Positions 1 to 11,538 are shown, counted from the stretch's first letter. The stretch is 64,000 nt of DNA from Colletotrichum lupini (GCF_023278565.1 NC_064678.1:6138001-6202000); one strand, 5' to 3'. Notes: a model not told the origin generated them from the sequence alone. A program made the numbers and translations.

Positions 1-881
1 GCGGCCTTGCCGGCATCTTTCCCAAACAGACGTGTGAAGAGGGCTCTGGCGGGAACGTACCCTAGGTGTTGGAGGAATGGCTGTGCCCCATGGTGCCAAT
101 GAATGGCCCAGAAGCTAGAGAAGCTATCGGCTGCCCACGGCTGGAAAAAGAGCTTGTTGGGGCAGTGGGGATGGAAGATGAAGTGAATGCCCTCTAGTCC
201 ATACTGAATAGCAAGCAGGCCACACATGACCTTTAGTTCCGTAACGGGGAATAGATATGTCAGAGGGACCACGAGCAGCGGACCGTAGGTCCAGGCCGCG
301 CTTTTTGGGATGCTCTTTCGCTTCGATTCATCCACGGCGATATTGAAAGACGCATACCTAGTCTCCGACCCAAGCCGCCAGACATACGAAGCAACAGGCC
401 TCCAGCTCGTCAGCCCGTAGACCACTTCCTCTTTCCCATCCCGTGGGACAGGCGGCTTCCTCGCTCGCGCGATTGTCAAGTCCCAGCACTTGCACGCGTA
501 GAAAAACGTCGGTATGCGCAGGCAGACCTGGGCAATCACGTCGTCAGTCGGCATGAGCAGCGGGAGCGCCATGACGTAGGCGCCCGCTGCCAGGCCCGTC
601 GCCCGCGTCACGAAGACTGCATGCTCTTTGGGGAAGAATCGAAAGGGCTCGAGGCCACGTCCCTTCTTCCGTGCGAGGCGCGCTTGGAGTCTCCAGTCTT
701 CGATGGCGGTGAGAGCAAGGCCGATGAGGGAGGTGAAGTAGAGGACGATGCTCGTGGTGAGGTGAACGAGGAACGATGTGCTCGGGTTGGTGATGAATTC
801 GGAGTTGTATAAGGAGCCAGTTGTCAGAATAGCCGATCCTAGGAAAATGACAATGTACCAAGCCAGCATGTCCCCCATCAT
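1..881 (-). CDS. Wax synthase-like membrane O-acyltransferase (3' end cut by window edge)
   Basis: The reverse strand is open without a stop from position 881 to the window edge (293 codons), so the gene continues outside. The product is a polytopic membrane protein with hydrophobic segments near residues 6-20, 38-60 and 94-110 and again in the C-terminal half. Near the visible C-terminus it carries the motif PWAADSFSSFWAIHWHH, matching the wax synthase/MBOAT_2 pattern PW...S..dFWg.rWH. Family members transfer acyl groups to alcohols in ER-type membranes; in fungi many sit in terpenoid or secondary-metabolite clusters. Two ATG codons are adjacent at 881-876 and I use the first. A 12-codon upstream ORF begins at about 915 and ends across this ATG in another frame. 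Family assignment is good; substrate is unknown. Confidence 0.8.
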   Translation of the reverse strand, partial: MMGDMLAWYIVIFLGSAILTTGSLYNSEFITNPSTSFLVHLTTSIVLYFTSLIGLALTAIEDWRLQARLARKKGRGLEPFRFFPKEHAVFVTRATGLAAGAYVMALPLLMPTDDVIAQVCLRIPTFFYACKCWDLTIARARKPPVPRDGKEEVVYGLTSWRPVASYVWRLGSETRYASFNIAVDESKRKSIPKSAAWTYGPLLVVPLTYLFPVTELKVMCGLLAIQYGLEGIHFIFHPHCPNKLFFQPWAADSFSSFWAIHWHHGAQPFLQHLGYVPARALFTRLFGKDAGKA

Positions 882-1181
882 GAAATTCCGGAGAAAAGAA
901 ATGAGCGAAAGTGCATGAAGTTGAAGATCCCGTTCTGGTCACATCAATGACGCGGGTCTCGTCAAGTAAATAACAGGTGGCTAAGTGCGTTACTTTAGGC
1001 GGCCAAGTGTAAGCGCTAGCGACTATTATGATAGTAGTACACGCGTTAGAAGGGTATACTCTCTACTACGATATCTGACAAGGATGAAGGCGGTAATTTG
1101 AACAGGCCAGAGGTTCCACAACATTGTACCTGACGGAGAATTGGATGTTAGGATGATGAGGTAGCGAGGAAGTTAAATATC
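882..1181. other. Intergenic: upstream region of the acyltransferase gene
   Basis: This GC-balanced stretch holds the presumed promoter and 5' leader of the acyltransferase. It ends in the 8-bp target duplication TAAATATC (1174-1181) of the adjacent transposon, so the element inserted about 300 bp upstream of the start codon. I see no further gene. Confidence 0.5.
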
Positions 1182-3020
1182 GTGAACACAGGTAAACTGA
1201 CCTGTGGCCCCCCCGGTTACCTGACCTGACCAAGGAAAAAGGACGTGACCTGAGCGCTCTTCTGATTGGCCCGTGGAAAATAAGTGGGTCCAGCTGACCT
1301 AATTCTAAAGTAATCTTAAAGTAATTTAAAACTTATTCAGAATTAATTTAGAACTAATTCTAAATTATAACTGAAATATAATAAAATATACTTATTTTAA
1401 TATAAAAAATATTCTTATAAATATATTATACTAATTCCCCTCGACGGAGCAATCCGCCGGGGCCGTACTATATATTACGTATTAGGGAAAACTAGGTATA
1501 TTGCGCTCTATACCTAACTATTAACTAAAACCGTAGTAGTAATTAACTAACTCGACTATTATCTCCTTTTATATTAATAGCTCCCGACCTTTTACCGTAG
1601 TCCTCTAAGTTCTAACTATCTAGAGGGTAAGCTATACTTACTTTAATAGATATAAGACCTCTTAATACTAGCCCGCATAAGTAGCTAGATCTTATATTAT
1701 ATACTCCTTTTTATTAAAAGTTAAGGTACCCCTTATATATTCCCTTATATTTATAATATAACTTATATTAAAGGGATTTCTAATTTTATAAAATATAATT
1801 TTTAAATTAATATTAATATACCGGATCTTAATATTTATATTAGCCCGGCTATTTATAATATTCGTATTATTACTTAGCTAAATTCCGTATTATTAAAAAG
1901 TGTTATACTACTTTTTAAGCATACTTATATTAACTATAATAGCTAGGGTATCGAGGAGGCCTAATTTATTAAGCCCTAAAGGGGGGGACCTATCGAGGGG
2001 CATTTTTAAAAAGTCCTAGCCCGCTAGTTACTAACTATATACTAAGAGGTTTTTAATAAAATAGTAGTTTATATATTAATAAGTTCGTTTAACGGGTTTA
2101 TTTAATAAACTTATTTAATTTAAATAGAGCTTTAAGTAATATTAAAAGTAATAAGGATAAAAAAAATCTTTACGAGCTCTAAAGAGTAGCTAAATATTAG
2201 CCCTTTTAGCTCTTTTTTTAAAAACCTCTATGTTGCTATTAAAGTTTAGAACCTTTATAATTAAGGAAGGCCGCTTCTAACTTTTATAACTAACCTCTAT
2301 TATTAACCTTTCCGGCCGGCGCTACTATATAAGTATACTACTTAGCCTATTATTAATAAGTAGTACGAAGAGAGAAGCTTACTTATCCCGAATTATATAG
2401 CGGTTTTTATATCAAAATTATTATATTATATTAAGCGCGTACTTAGGGTATATTACGCATATTATGTAGTTAAAAAATATACTATATTGTATAATTTTTT
2501 ATAAAAACGTAATCCTATTAAGGTCGATCTTTTATACTTATAAAGCTAGAAAAAAAACTACTATATATTATACTAATTAAAGTATTTAATAATTTATTTA
2601 AAATAGGAATTTAAGTTTTTAATTTTTAAAAATATATTTAAAATATTTTAAAGTTTATTTAGAATTAGTTTAGAACTTATTTAGAATTAATTCAGAATTA
2701 GTTCTAAAATAAGTTTTTATTAATTTTGATACTTAATAATAGTTTTATATTTTAATTCCAGTTTTGATAATACTATTTTTTTTTAAAATACTGAAAAAAA
2801 TATTTATAAGTAATCTAATTGAAAATAAAATTCTAATATTAAAAATTACTTATATTATATTAATTTGATATAAAATTAATTTAGAATCGATTTCGAATCG
2901 ATTCTGAATTACTTTTAGATCACCTACGGAGTGGCACGGGCCACACTCACGTGAAAATGTGGGGTGGTCAGCTAACACACCCCCCCCCCCCCCCCAACAG
3001 GCCAGTTTACCTGTGTTCAC
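1182..3020. mobile_element. RIP-degraded TIR DNA transposon with 8-bp target duplication (hAT-compatible)
   Basis: The element is 1,839 bp. Its ends are 24-bp terminal inverted repeats starting gtgaacacaggtaaactg; left (1182-1205) and right (2997-3020) copies differ by a single transition. It is flanked by perfect 8-bp direct repeats TAAATATC at 1174-1181 and 3021-3028. Next to the TIRs lie a C7 run on the left (about 1207-1213) and a longer C run on the right (about 2980-2995). Subterminal AT-rich arms repeat TTAGAACTAATTCT-like words in inverted orientation. The interior is TpA-rich with stops in every frame. An 8-bp duplication fits hAT, but the TIR start is not the usual CAG and I recognise no transposase, so the superfamily is open and it may be non-autonomous. 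Confidence 0.85.
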
Positions 3021-3491
3021 TAAATATCTACATGGGTGTAGCCGAGTTCTGGTATTACTCAGTACAAGCATTTTGGTGTCTATCGAACATTCTGGCATGA
3101 GCTTTTCTGACGAGCTGTTCAAGTTCCAATGTACTTACTCAATGTTAGATTCAGTTTCAACTTTTATCGGAATCAAGCTGCCGAGGATTTCAACTTTACA
3201 AAACATCGTTTTAGTAGTTTCTACATAGTAGATCAGTGGGTTTAAGATTGATAAGGGGCGGGCAGTTGACACGTCTCAACGGCTGAGCCCTATCTCATCA
3301 ACTGCAGAATATTGTCAGTAAAATGATGTGTATATATTTAGAGTACGGAAGAATAAAACGTTGCTTCGAGCCTATTCCTGCTATATTGTTATGTTAAGTT
3401 CCGTAATAGAAGGGATTTGAAGAAAATTTGGTTGGAAATTTATTGTGCACACGCCATTTCGCAATTGATAGGATAATTAGCATTTTAGGTA
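3021..3491. other. Intergenic spacer between two transposons
   Basis: A GC-balanced stretch of about 460 bp separates two dead transposons. It starts with the right target duplication of the first element and ends with the TA target site of the second. Open frames here are short and look non-coding. No gene recognised. Confidence 0.5.
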
Positions 3492-5378
3492 AGTCGACCC
3501 ACCCCCTTTTAGCCACCCCCCCCTTTTAGCTACCCTATTTTTCTATCCTAGCCACCGCATTAAAACCCTACCCATAATTTTCAAACTACTATAATAATTA
3601 TAAAAATTATCTAAATATAATTCTTTTTTATATACTTATTTATTAATATATAATAATCTTATATACCGAAAATAAAGTTATTTAGGCTCTTAAGGTTATT
3701 AAAAGAGGTCTCTTAGTTAATTAGGCCTCGATTAAGTTCGGAGTTCTAAGGTTAACTCTTTATAACTATAAGAGAGGTTATTAAATAAGGGTAATAATAT
3801 TCATAAACCTCTAGAAGCTTTTTTTATAATAAAAAGATTAGCTAGCTTAATAAGTTCGTATTTAATATAATCTAGGCGTTATATTAACTTATAAATAGCT
3901 TATAAAATTCGCTAAGCGAGTTTTAAGATCCTAGGAAGATATAAATCCTTTTAAAAAGAGATAAATAAACGCTTTTTTAAGGAGGAACTTATTAATTAAG
4001 GTTTAGAGAAGTCGTATTATTAATTCGAAGTATCTAAATAGGGCTATTACTAATATAATTAAGTTATAGTTTAGATTATTTAATATATTAGAGATTAGTA
4101 ATATTAAATAGGCTAATAAATATAATATAAATAAGATTAGTATTTTAAAAAATAAGGGATTTAATAGCCTAGTTTTAAGTAAAGTAGAGATTATAATAAT
4201 ATAAAAAAAAGAGCTTAGTTCGCATACTTAAATATTTATAATTAGGTATATTTTTATTAATAATCGAGCTATTAAACTACTAGTTATATATAAAAGAAAG
4301 TCGGTATAATAATAATAATTTCTATTTAAACTTAACTTTTATACTAATTAGGAGTTTATAATAATAAATAATAGCTAGATAACTAATAAGACTGCCCTTA
4401 AGTAGTTAAAAATAGTGTTCTTATTATAGACTAAAACCCCCCCCCTTAGGGGGCTTAGTATACTTAATAAGCCTTAATTATTAGTTCTAAATAGCTATAA
4501 GAGTTATATAATAATAGAATTTATATAAAAATACTATAAAAATAACGTTTACTTATTATTCTTATTATTATATACTTCCTATATCCTCTAGCTATTAAAT
4601 ATAGCTATTTTTAAACTTATTAAGTCTAAGTATAAGAAAGAGCTTAATAAAGAGGATATAGTAAATAATTCTATTATTATTAAAAAGCGGTACTTTTTAA
4701 GCTATTATTAAAAAGCTCGTTTAGCTAGTCTAACGTTATTAAATATACGAAGTAAGTAGAAAGTAACTAAACTATATCCCTTTAATATAGCTAGACTACT
4801 TATTAATTTAATAATCCTACTTAACCTAGTTATACTAACTAAAAAGACCGTAAATACTAAGTAAGTAATTAGTAATATTAAAAAAGCTATTAACTAAGTA
4901 TTAGCAGCGTCTATTATTAACTAGTTAATACCTAAAAAGGCTAATAAGCTCTGCGATTAGTTAAAGTTATTTATAAAGCTTAGTCTAGACTATAATACTT
5001 AACGACTACTATTTAAAAAAATAAAAAAGGTATTTAGCAAGTAAGCTTATTATTTAGTAATATCTTAGTACTATATTTAAGTTCTAGAAGCTAAAATTAA
5101 CTAATTAAGGCTATAAAAAAAGAAGAGTATATTAATAAACCTAAATACTAAGTTCGTAAATATTTAGGATATATAAAGAGCTTAAGAGGACTTTAATAAC
5201 TATTTAGTTAGTCCTAGTTAACTTATAGGGGTCGAATTACTTAGGGAGAATAATAACTATATTATTATAGTAATAAAAAATAGTTAATTAATTAAGTATA
5301 GTTAGTAGTAATGTTTTAATACTATGTTTTGATAGGGTGGCCAAAAGGGGGGGGTGGCCAAAAGGGGGTGGGTCGACT
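3492..5378 (+). mobile_element. Fot1/pogo-type (Tc1-mariner superfamily) transposon, RIP-killed
   Basis: The element is 1,887 bp and flanked by TA dinucleotides (3490-3491, 5379-5380). Its inverted repeats of roughly 50 bp begin AGTCGACCCACCCCCTTTT and contain two tandem (A/G)GCCACCCC-like blocks. The transposase reads on the plus strand through many RIP stops. Around 3690-3960 it resembles the N-terminal helix-turn-helix/CENPB part, and around 4370-4800 the DDE part, including the region equivalent to LLILDGHGSH and the PPHTSH..QPLD segment. Stops are TAG/TAA codons derived from CAG, CAA and TGG. Length, TIR design and TA site match fungal Fot1/Pot2 elements. Confidence 0.88.
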
Positions 5379-5642
5379 TAGAATTAATAGCACGCACTAA
5401 GATAGCTAAATGGCTTTATGCAGTATAACTGAGTTGTCTGCGTCCTTGAGACTTAACTATCAACAATAGCAGAGGACTACTTGAGCTCATCCTCGCGTCT
5501 TTGGAGCAACAGCACCAGAGTTGAGGTGTTTGTTTGTTTTGCCGCAGCTGGTGTGTCAATTTCAGGTCCAATATCACACACAACATGATACATTCAGCAT
5601 ACGAACATACTTCCATTGTCATGGAAATACGTTCGGCAGAAA

Positions 5643-6374
5643 TTATATTCTTACAGAGCGAAGCATATAACGAAACGTATATGTCCCCCAACCAAGTTCG
5701 CCGCCTGTCCCTACTGGTGCCCACTGAGCAAGATCATAGTCACTCTTCTCAACCTCTTGGAATCCAGCCTTTTCGTAAAGTTTGTAACTTGAGGGCGAGG
5801 CATGAATCCAGCATGCAAGATTCTGTGAGTCGACTTCCTCAAGTCCATGCTGAACCAGCCTGGTCCCGATGCCCCGACCTTGGAACTCAGGATGCGTCGC
5901 CAAGGCTTGCAGAACCATGTACTTGCTCCCTCCCATGTGTCGAGATTCCCATGAAGTCATCTCTTTGTGCATGATCCCACCCAACACTCGCGCAGGGTCT
6001 CGAGGAGCATCATCGGCAGGGCGTGCTTTCTCCTTGCGATGGTTTGGATCAGAGGATGCCTCAGTGGACTTGTTCTCCTCGGGGTTCTTCCGTTCCAGCT
6101 CCTTCGCAACCCAACACGACCAGCCGAGGATGTCCCCATTCCCCTCGACCGCTTTGAAGATCTTGGTAGTAGAAGGGTTCGATAGCCAGTGAAGGATCGA
6201 CTTGCGCATCAGGTGTTGATGGGTGCCTTCTTCACGACCCAGAAGCATTAAGTTCGAAAACTGGTCGGATCTGAACGCGGCAGTATGGATCGTGACGAGG
6301 TCATCGATGTCACTGGGTTCCACCGCACATATTGATACGTTGTATTGGGGTTCTTTAGAATCTTGATCGCTCAT
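5643..6374 (-). CDS. GNAT-family N-acetyltransferase
   Basis: This single-exon gene encodes about 243 residues from the ATG at 6374; an in-frame extension to 6542 exists but has no domain character. The C-terminal half holds the acetyl-CoA binding signature VLQALATHPEFQGRGIGTRLV (Q-x-x-G-x-G core QGRGIG) followed by the helix and a final block with ASPSSYKLYEKAGF, the usual GNAT beta-6/alpha-4 region. The N-terminus (SICAVEPSDIDDLVTIHTAAF) is the typical first strand and helix. A low-complexity charged insert (residues about 98-130) separates the two halves. Fungal paralogues acetylate small amines or unknown substrates in the cytosol. The gene lies about 260 bp from a dead Fot1-like element but its frame is intact. 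Substrate cannot be predicted. Confidence 0.85.
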   Translation of the reverse strand: MSDQDSKEPQYNVSICAVEPSDIDDLVTIHTAAFRSDQFSNLMLLGREEGTHQHLMRKSILHWLSNPSTTKIFKAVEGNGDILGWSCWVAKELERKNPEENKSTEASSDPNHRKEKARPADDAPRDPARVLGGIMHKEMTSWESRHMGGSKYMVLQALATHPEFQGRGIGTRLVQHGLEEVDSQNLACWIHASPSSYKLYEKAGFQEVEKSDYDLAQWAPVGTGGELGWGTYTFRYMLRSVRI

Positions 6375-9148
6375 GGTGGTAAAAGCTCTGTGCTCCAGTG
6401 GTATGAGAAGCTCAGCGAGGGTAGTATCCAGTTTGCACAATTCACAGTCGAATTCAAAAGCGTGCATTCGGAAAAAAAGAAGGTCAAGATGCGGGGTAGC
6501 TGTGCAGTAGGCAGCAGGCTCAACGCGAAGGACCCCGGTCACATAAGCCCTGAGGTAGAATTATGCCATTCAGATTTAGAACCAATGTACCTACCTATCT
6601 GCTGATAAATGCAAGATTCAAAGTCGTCTTTGACGCTCATCCTACGCCCGCACTCGCAGAACATTGAGCACAGTCTGAAATCTGAGGATCATCAACAATT
6701 CATTCATTGTAACCCTTGAACTCCTAACCTTTTTTCAAGCAGTCATGTCGTGGAACTTACGACAGCTTTACAGGGCCTTCGGAGTTGACGCAGACCTAAT
6801 CGGATAAGCTCGCTGGGTGGTTCAGGTATATTCTGATATGCCAACGTACTCTGCACTCGACTCCTTTCACCCTCGAGCTAGTGATAGCAGCAAATGCCAC
6901 TGAAAATTTAGCTTGATCGAAGAGAGATGCTTCAGGGCTTAAAAGGGGGTTTCCCATAGTACTGAACTATTCATGTCTTGGTGGGTTGAGAGGAAGAGTG
7001 ATCGCAGCAAGCGATTTGTAACGAGAGGAGACAAAAGTCTTTCTGCATGTGTTCACTGGAAATATGACAACTCTATATGATTTCATAATCGGGCCTGGCT
7101 TCTCCTTGAACCACTGCCATTGGTTTCCTATCTTCAGTTTGCAACTTTAGACAAGGTTTGGTGCTAGGTTATCGGGCTGACGTGACTATCAATAACTTAA
7201 GTGAGTACGCTTGGCAAAATTTGTCACTGTCAAAACCAGCCCACCGGGAGTGTCGTGCAGTCGTGACAGTTGTGGTAAGTTCCGCGAAATGTTCAAACCT
7301 ACCAGGGTCTGCAAGTCGAATCAACTTGACAACAGAAATAGCCTGACAATGGCACATGCTGCGAAGTCCTAGCCTCGCGCGATGTAATGAAAGAAGCCCA
7401 TCGTGATGTTCCCGAGGCTAAGAACTACCATCAATCGTCAACCCCGACCTACCTAGAGAGGAGGCATCGAGAGAAGTCACCCGTCCTCAACAGCAGACTT
7501 GCTCAGATGATTAGTGAGCCGATAGGTCAAGTATATCATCATTGCTGCCACCAAAAAACAAATTGAGGTTTGGCGTTACCTAATAGAGGGACTTGGTCTG
7601 CGAAAACAAAGGGGCTTGTGGAGTCATCGAGCATGAATGATGCAGAAGACCGAACCTTGAACTTGTTAATGTGCATTTGCCTCTGGACTACTGCAGGAAC
7701 CGGTAGCGTAAATTGATTCTCAAAAGATCTGGTGAAGCCTGGTCGGACCATACGTTCATTGTTACACTGCACCGAAGAAAAAGGAGAAAAACTAGCAATG
7801 GTACCTGACCAGAATTGCCAAAAATATAGATAGCGTGGTGGCTTGCCATGCAACTACGATGAATCTGGTCTAGCTTCGGTCAACATCAACACAGCTGGAC
7901 AAGCTACCTTACTCGATGAAAGGAACCAGCTGCTATTGTGGCAGCTTCCACAGACCATTGAATCCGAGTCGTCATCCCGATTTCCGGGGGCTTCTGTTGC
8001 ACGGTCGCTGACGCGTGTTCATCACTGGGACGACGACGGCCCGTCGAGCATCAAAGCCACAAGAAGACCCCGACTCTTGGCTTCGCTGGGCGCCATCGGC
8101 AGCCAGCTCGCCGTGCACGCTGACATGCTTGGCACGGATGCCAATACCTCGGATTCTGCACAAACAATGTTTACTTGCTGTCACTTAACGCGGGCAAACA
8201 ACGAACATGGGCCTTCACGTTGCGGCCGCAAGCCCAACATATGACCCTAAAGCTCAGCAACGCGCATAGATAGGCGGCTGCGAAAAGCCGTTTTAGGATT
8301 TTGAAGGTAGTTTATCGCCTTGACCGGTCAGACTTACACGGAGTCTCATCGTCGAGAAGTGGATGTGTGCATAATCGTATCTGCACCGTTTAGGTAGAGC
8401 AGGCGAGACTCACAAGTGACTCCACCCTCTCTCGCGGTTGATCTGATGATTCCCACCTTTGCCCTCAGTCGGCTATTCTCCTCATAGAACCTCAGCTCAC
8501 CTGAAAGATGCTAATTGATGCAGCGTCTGTCTAACGGCTAGCTAATGGGGTCATATCATGCTCGGTCAACCTAGACTAAGTCTAGCTTACAGGAACAAGG
8601 ATCAAAGCGCTACAGGAGATCCCGAGTTACCCGCTCTGGCGTTTTCGGGACGAATTGGGACAAAGCCATCCATTTAGAGCCGCTTCACAGTTGGTTCGAT
8701 CAATGAATTAGGGATAGGGCAACAAAGGAAAAGTTTCCAGATCCCAATAGAGCAACTCTTGAAACATTCCACTTTCTTTGTGGGATCGACATACCCGCTG
8801 CCCCAGACTGCCGTTACTCGCGAATCGCGAACGCAGTAAGCGGGACGGTGCTTCAGGAGAGTGACGATGTGGACCTCACTTACACTGGCGTTTCTCGACT
8901 CCGGTCAAGTTGCCGACACTATGGATTGGATTGCACGGAGATCGGTCTCACCGTTCACTAAGAGCTCTGACCTCTGGTAACCTGAACTACGGATACGATG
9001 GACCACACTTCTGGGAGGTGCTCAGAGCTTGTACGAGGCGCCAGTCGGCCAACGGGTGCCGCAATACGCTCCAAAGAAGAAATGTCAGCTCAATGTGGTC
9101 TAAACCCGCGATGTCAAAATACGCCGCCACATATGGCCGCAACAACGG
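6375..9148. other. Long intergenic region, no convincing gene
   Basis: About 2.8 kb of GC-balanced DNA holds several short open frames on both strands, for example 7843-8244 (+), 7539-7853 (-) and 7972-8184 (-). None resembles a family I recognise, and open frames overlap on both strands. A short reverse-strand stretch at about 8410-8500 reads as a charged helix (ELRFYEENSRLRAKVG) between plausible splice signals and could be an exon of a decayed gene. The region may hold regulatory DNA for the flanking genes or a highly degraded gene. Confidence 0.4.
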
Positions 9149-9155
9149 TATATAA
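9149..9155 (+). promoter_or_regulatory. TATA box of the secreted-protein gene
   Basis: TATATAA lies 172 bp upstream of the ATG at 9321. It is followed by a pyrimidine-rich stretch (about 9160-9240), as in strongly expressed fungal promoters. Confidence 0.5.
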
Positions 9156-9320
9156 CCAGCACTCTTCTCCAGGTTCATTTTGTTATTCTCTCTTCATCCC
9201 ATCAGCTTCGATCACTTCTCACCTTGAGCATTACATTCTCTTCTGAGCCAGAGTATCTCCTTCAACAACATTCATTCAAAGTTTCTGCTTCCAGCTCAAC
9301 GCGAGCCTCGTATCATCAAC

Positions 9321-10694
9321 ATGCGTTACTCCTTGAACATCATCGCCCTCGCGGCTCTCGCGTCGGCCGCGCCCACCACCACCGCGCCCATGGACTTCGA
9401 TGCCATCATCGGTGCCGCTGCACCCACCCTGACTGGACCTCCTGCCCTGGCCACTGGCCAGACTGGCGTCTACGACGCGGCTGCTGCATCTTCATCCGCC
9501 GCCGCCGCTGTCACCGGTGTCGCTTCTGCCAGTGCCACTCAGTCCGTCGCGGCTCGTGGCCTCGACAAGCGCACTTTCTGCTTCTTTGGCTTCTGCTGGG
9601 GATCTCCCTCCACCACTTCGTCCGCCAAGACTACTTCGATCTGCACTACTTCCGCCACTCCCGCTGCCGTGACCACTCCCAAGACTACCGCTCCTGTCAC
9701 AACTTCGGCCGTGACCACCGCCACTGCCGCCACCATCACCACTGCTCCTACCGCGCCTTCGACCTGCACCCCGGTCAGCTGGACCAACACCTTCGCGTTC
9801 ACCACTGCTTCTGGTTGCGCTGAGCCTTTCGAGGTCGGCACTTACTGCGGATTCATCAACCCTGAGGACCCTTGCGCTGTCCAGCCCGATGGATACGGTA
9901 CTAAGGTCCAGCCCGACACTGTCGAGGCTTTCCAGTCTTTCGCTCAGTTCCACAAGGAGGCTCAGTCGGCCGCCAACCCTTCCGGATATGCCAACACCTT
10001 CAAGGACCTGAGCGCCGCTGTCAACGCCAACAGCTACCTCGGCCTCTACACCCTCAAGAGCTACGACGTCGCCGCCTGCGCTGCCAAGTGTGACGCCACC
10101 AACCTGTGCACCGGTATCAACATCTACGTCGAGCGTGACCCCTCCATCAACCCCTCCGGCTGCTCTTGCACCAACCCTGCCTCCATCTCCAACTACAAGT
10201 GCACTCTCTGGGGCTCCGGCGTCGACAAGGCTGCTGCTGTCAACACTGGCCAGACTCGTGATGGCTTCCAGGTCGTGATCACCGGCTCCAACGGCTACGA
10301 GAAGACCAACACCACCACTCCCACCACTCCCTCTGGCTGGACCAACCCCCAGGGCTGCGGCGGTGTCGTCCACTCTCACCCCAGCACCTGCATGGGACAG
10401 AAGTTCTTCCCCGGTCCCTTTGATGCCAGCCTCTGCGCTACCTACGCCGCTGCCCAGAACGTCCAGAACTCCAAGTCTGTCGGCCTCGGCTCCTGGGCCA
10501 GCTTCCTCGGCTACAGCCCTCTGAAGTGCAACTTCTTCAACGCCTTCATGGTCAAGCAAAACGGTATCGCTAAGGGTACCTACTGCAGTCTCTTCACTCA
10601 GCAGTACAATCCTTCTGCTGCTTCTTACACTCCTTCTTTCTCCGCTGGCTTCTCCTGGAGCATTGAGAGCTCCTGGTCCTTCTGCTCCAAATAA
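9321..10694 (+). CDS. Secreted Ser/Thr/Ala-rich protein with Cys-rich PAN/apple-like domain
   Basis: This intronless gene encodes 457 residues. Residues 1-17 form a clear signal peptide ending ASAAP. A Kex2-type site LDKR (about residues 80-83) precedes the short peptide TFCFFGFCWG, and a Thr-rich linker (about 95-150) probably carries O-glycans. From about 160 on it has many paired cysteines, including a stretch (about 230-300: YDVAACAAKCDATNLCTGINIYVE ... CTLWGSG) resembling the PAN/apple-like module of fungal secreted proteins, then a C-terminal Cys-rich unit ending SFCSK. Codon use is strongly biased to C-ending codons (GCC, ACC, AAC, GTC), unlike the neighbours, which suggests high expression. 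That bias also creates long open frames on the opposite strand, which I do not count as genes. Likely cell-wall or extracellular; exact function unknown. Confidence 0.88.
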   Translation: MRYSLNIIALAALASAAPTTTAPMDFDAIIGAAAPTLTGPPALATGQTGVYDAAAASSSAAAAVTGVASASATQSVAARGLDKRTFCFFGFCWGSPSTTSSAKTTSICTTSATPAAVTTPKTTAPVTTSAVTTATAATITTAPTAPSTCTPVSWTNTFAFTTASGCAEPFEVGTYCGFINPEDPCAVQPDGYGTKVQPDTVEAFQSFAQFHKEAQSAANPSGYANTFKDLSAAVNANSYLGLYTLKSYDVAACAAKCDATNLCTGINIYVERDPSINPSGCSCTNPASISNYKCTLWGSGVDKAAAVNTGQTRDGFQVVITGSNGYEKTNTTTPTTPSGWTNPQGCGGVVHSHPSTCMGQKFFPGPFDASLCATYAAAQNVQNSKSVGLGSWASFLGYSPLKCNFFNAFMVKQNGIAKGTYCSLFTQQYNPSAASYTPSFSAGFSWSIESSWSFCSK

Positions 10695-11538
10695 GCGGGG
10701 TTTCCGACAGATTCGCCTGTTATTCACTCATTAATCTAGAACATGGTGTCGGTTGTAGACTTTGCATAGTCCGGATTATTAGTCACTACGTTCGTTGATA
10801 CTGTACATTTAAAGGTCATGGCAACTAGAGTGGGGGATTTCTATCACATATTTAATTTAATTAACCTTCGTTCTGCAAATCTGTCTCACTCTTGCTCCGC
10901 AATGTGCCACTAGCTTTGGGGACAAGCCAGACTCACCAGCAAAAGCCTGTTCGATCTCTCACATCAGAGTGAACTAATTCTAGGCACCAAACTCAAAGCA
11001 GTATGTGTACGAGTCTCTTAGCACGACACTTAAATACGTAGATAAAGGCACATCACGCTCTGGTGATACAAAAGGGAGAGTAGAGCCCCCTACCTTCAAC
11101 AAAAGTGTCTCGAGTGTCACACGACGCGGGGTTCATTGAAGCGGATCGACATGCAAGTTTCTAGACAATCAGTTCTATATGGACCCTATCTAGTGTGGCC
11201 GGCAAACCGATTGCAATCAACACTTCAATATTCTCTTACCACGCAATACAGAATCCATCGCGTAAGGTAACGAAAGATCGTATCACAGAATCCGCAATGA
11301 TACGTAACTCTCTTTGACGGAAATTGGAAGCCCTTCCATTGAGCATGAGCAATCCTCGTGTAATTCCAGGTCTCATCGACCAGATTAATACTCGATGAGT
11401 ATGTCCAAGACGGACACTTCCTGCAAAACTGCGAGAATTAAACCTCCAATCTTCTTCTATAGCATTTTGGCTCATTTACCAACCTGCCAATCCTGCTGAC
11501 TTGGCCCCGGGCCTGCCATGGCACTGCTGACGACATAG
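10695..11538. other. Intergenic, possibly containing a lost 5' exon of the following pseudogene
   Basis: No recognisable gene. The sequence just before 11539 ends in CATAG, which could be a splice acceptor, so the signal-peptide exon of the next gene may lie in this stretch, but I could not identify it. The reverse-strand frame 11236-11475 has no recognisable features. Confidence 0.4.

Noticed and set aside
2980..2995. Long C homopolymer considered as an assembly gap or telomere remnant
   Set aside because: It lies inside a well-defined TIR transposon with an exact target duplication and is not a telomere repeat; its exact length may still be inaccurate.
8360..8520. Reverse-strand helix ELRFYEENSRLRAKVG between splice-like sites
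   Set aside because: Only about 30 codons, no flanking exons recognised.
9492..10727. A 411-codon open frame antisense to the secreted protein gene, Gly/Ser/Val-rich
   Set aside because: It is a by-product of strong C-ending codon bias on the sense strand; it has no signal peptide or domain.
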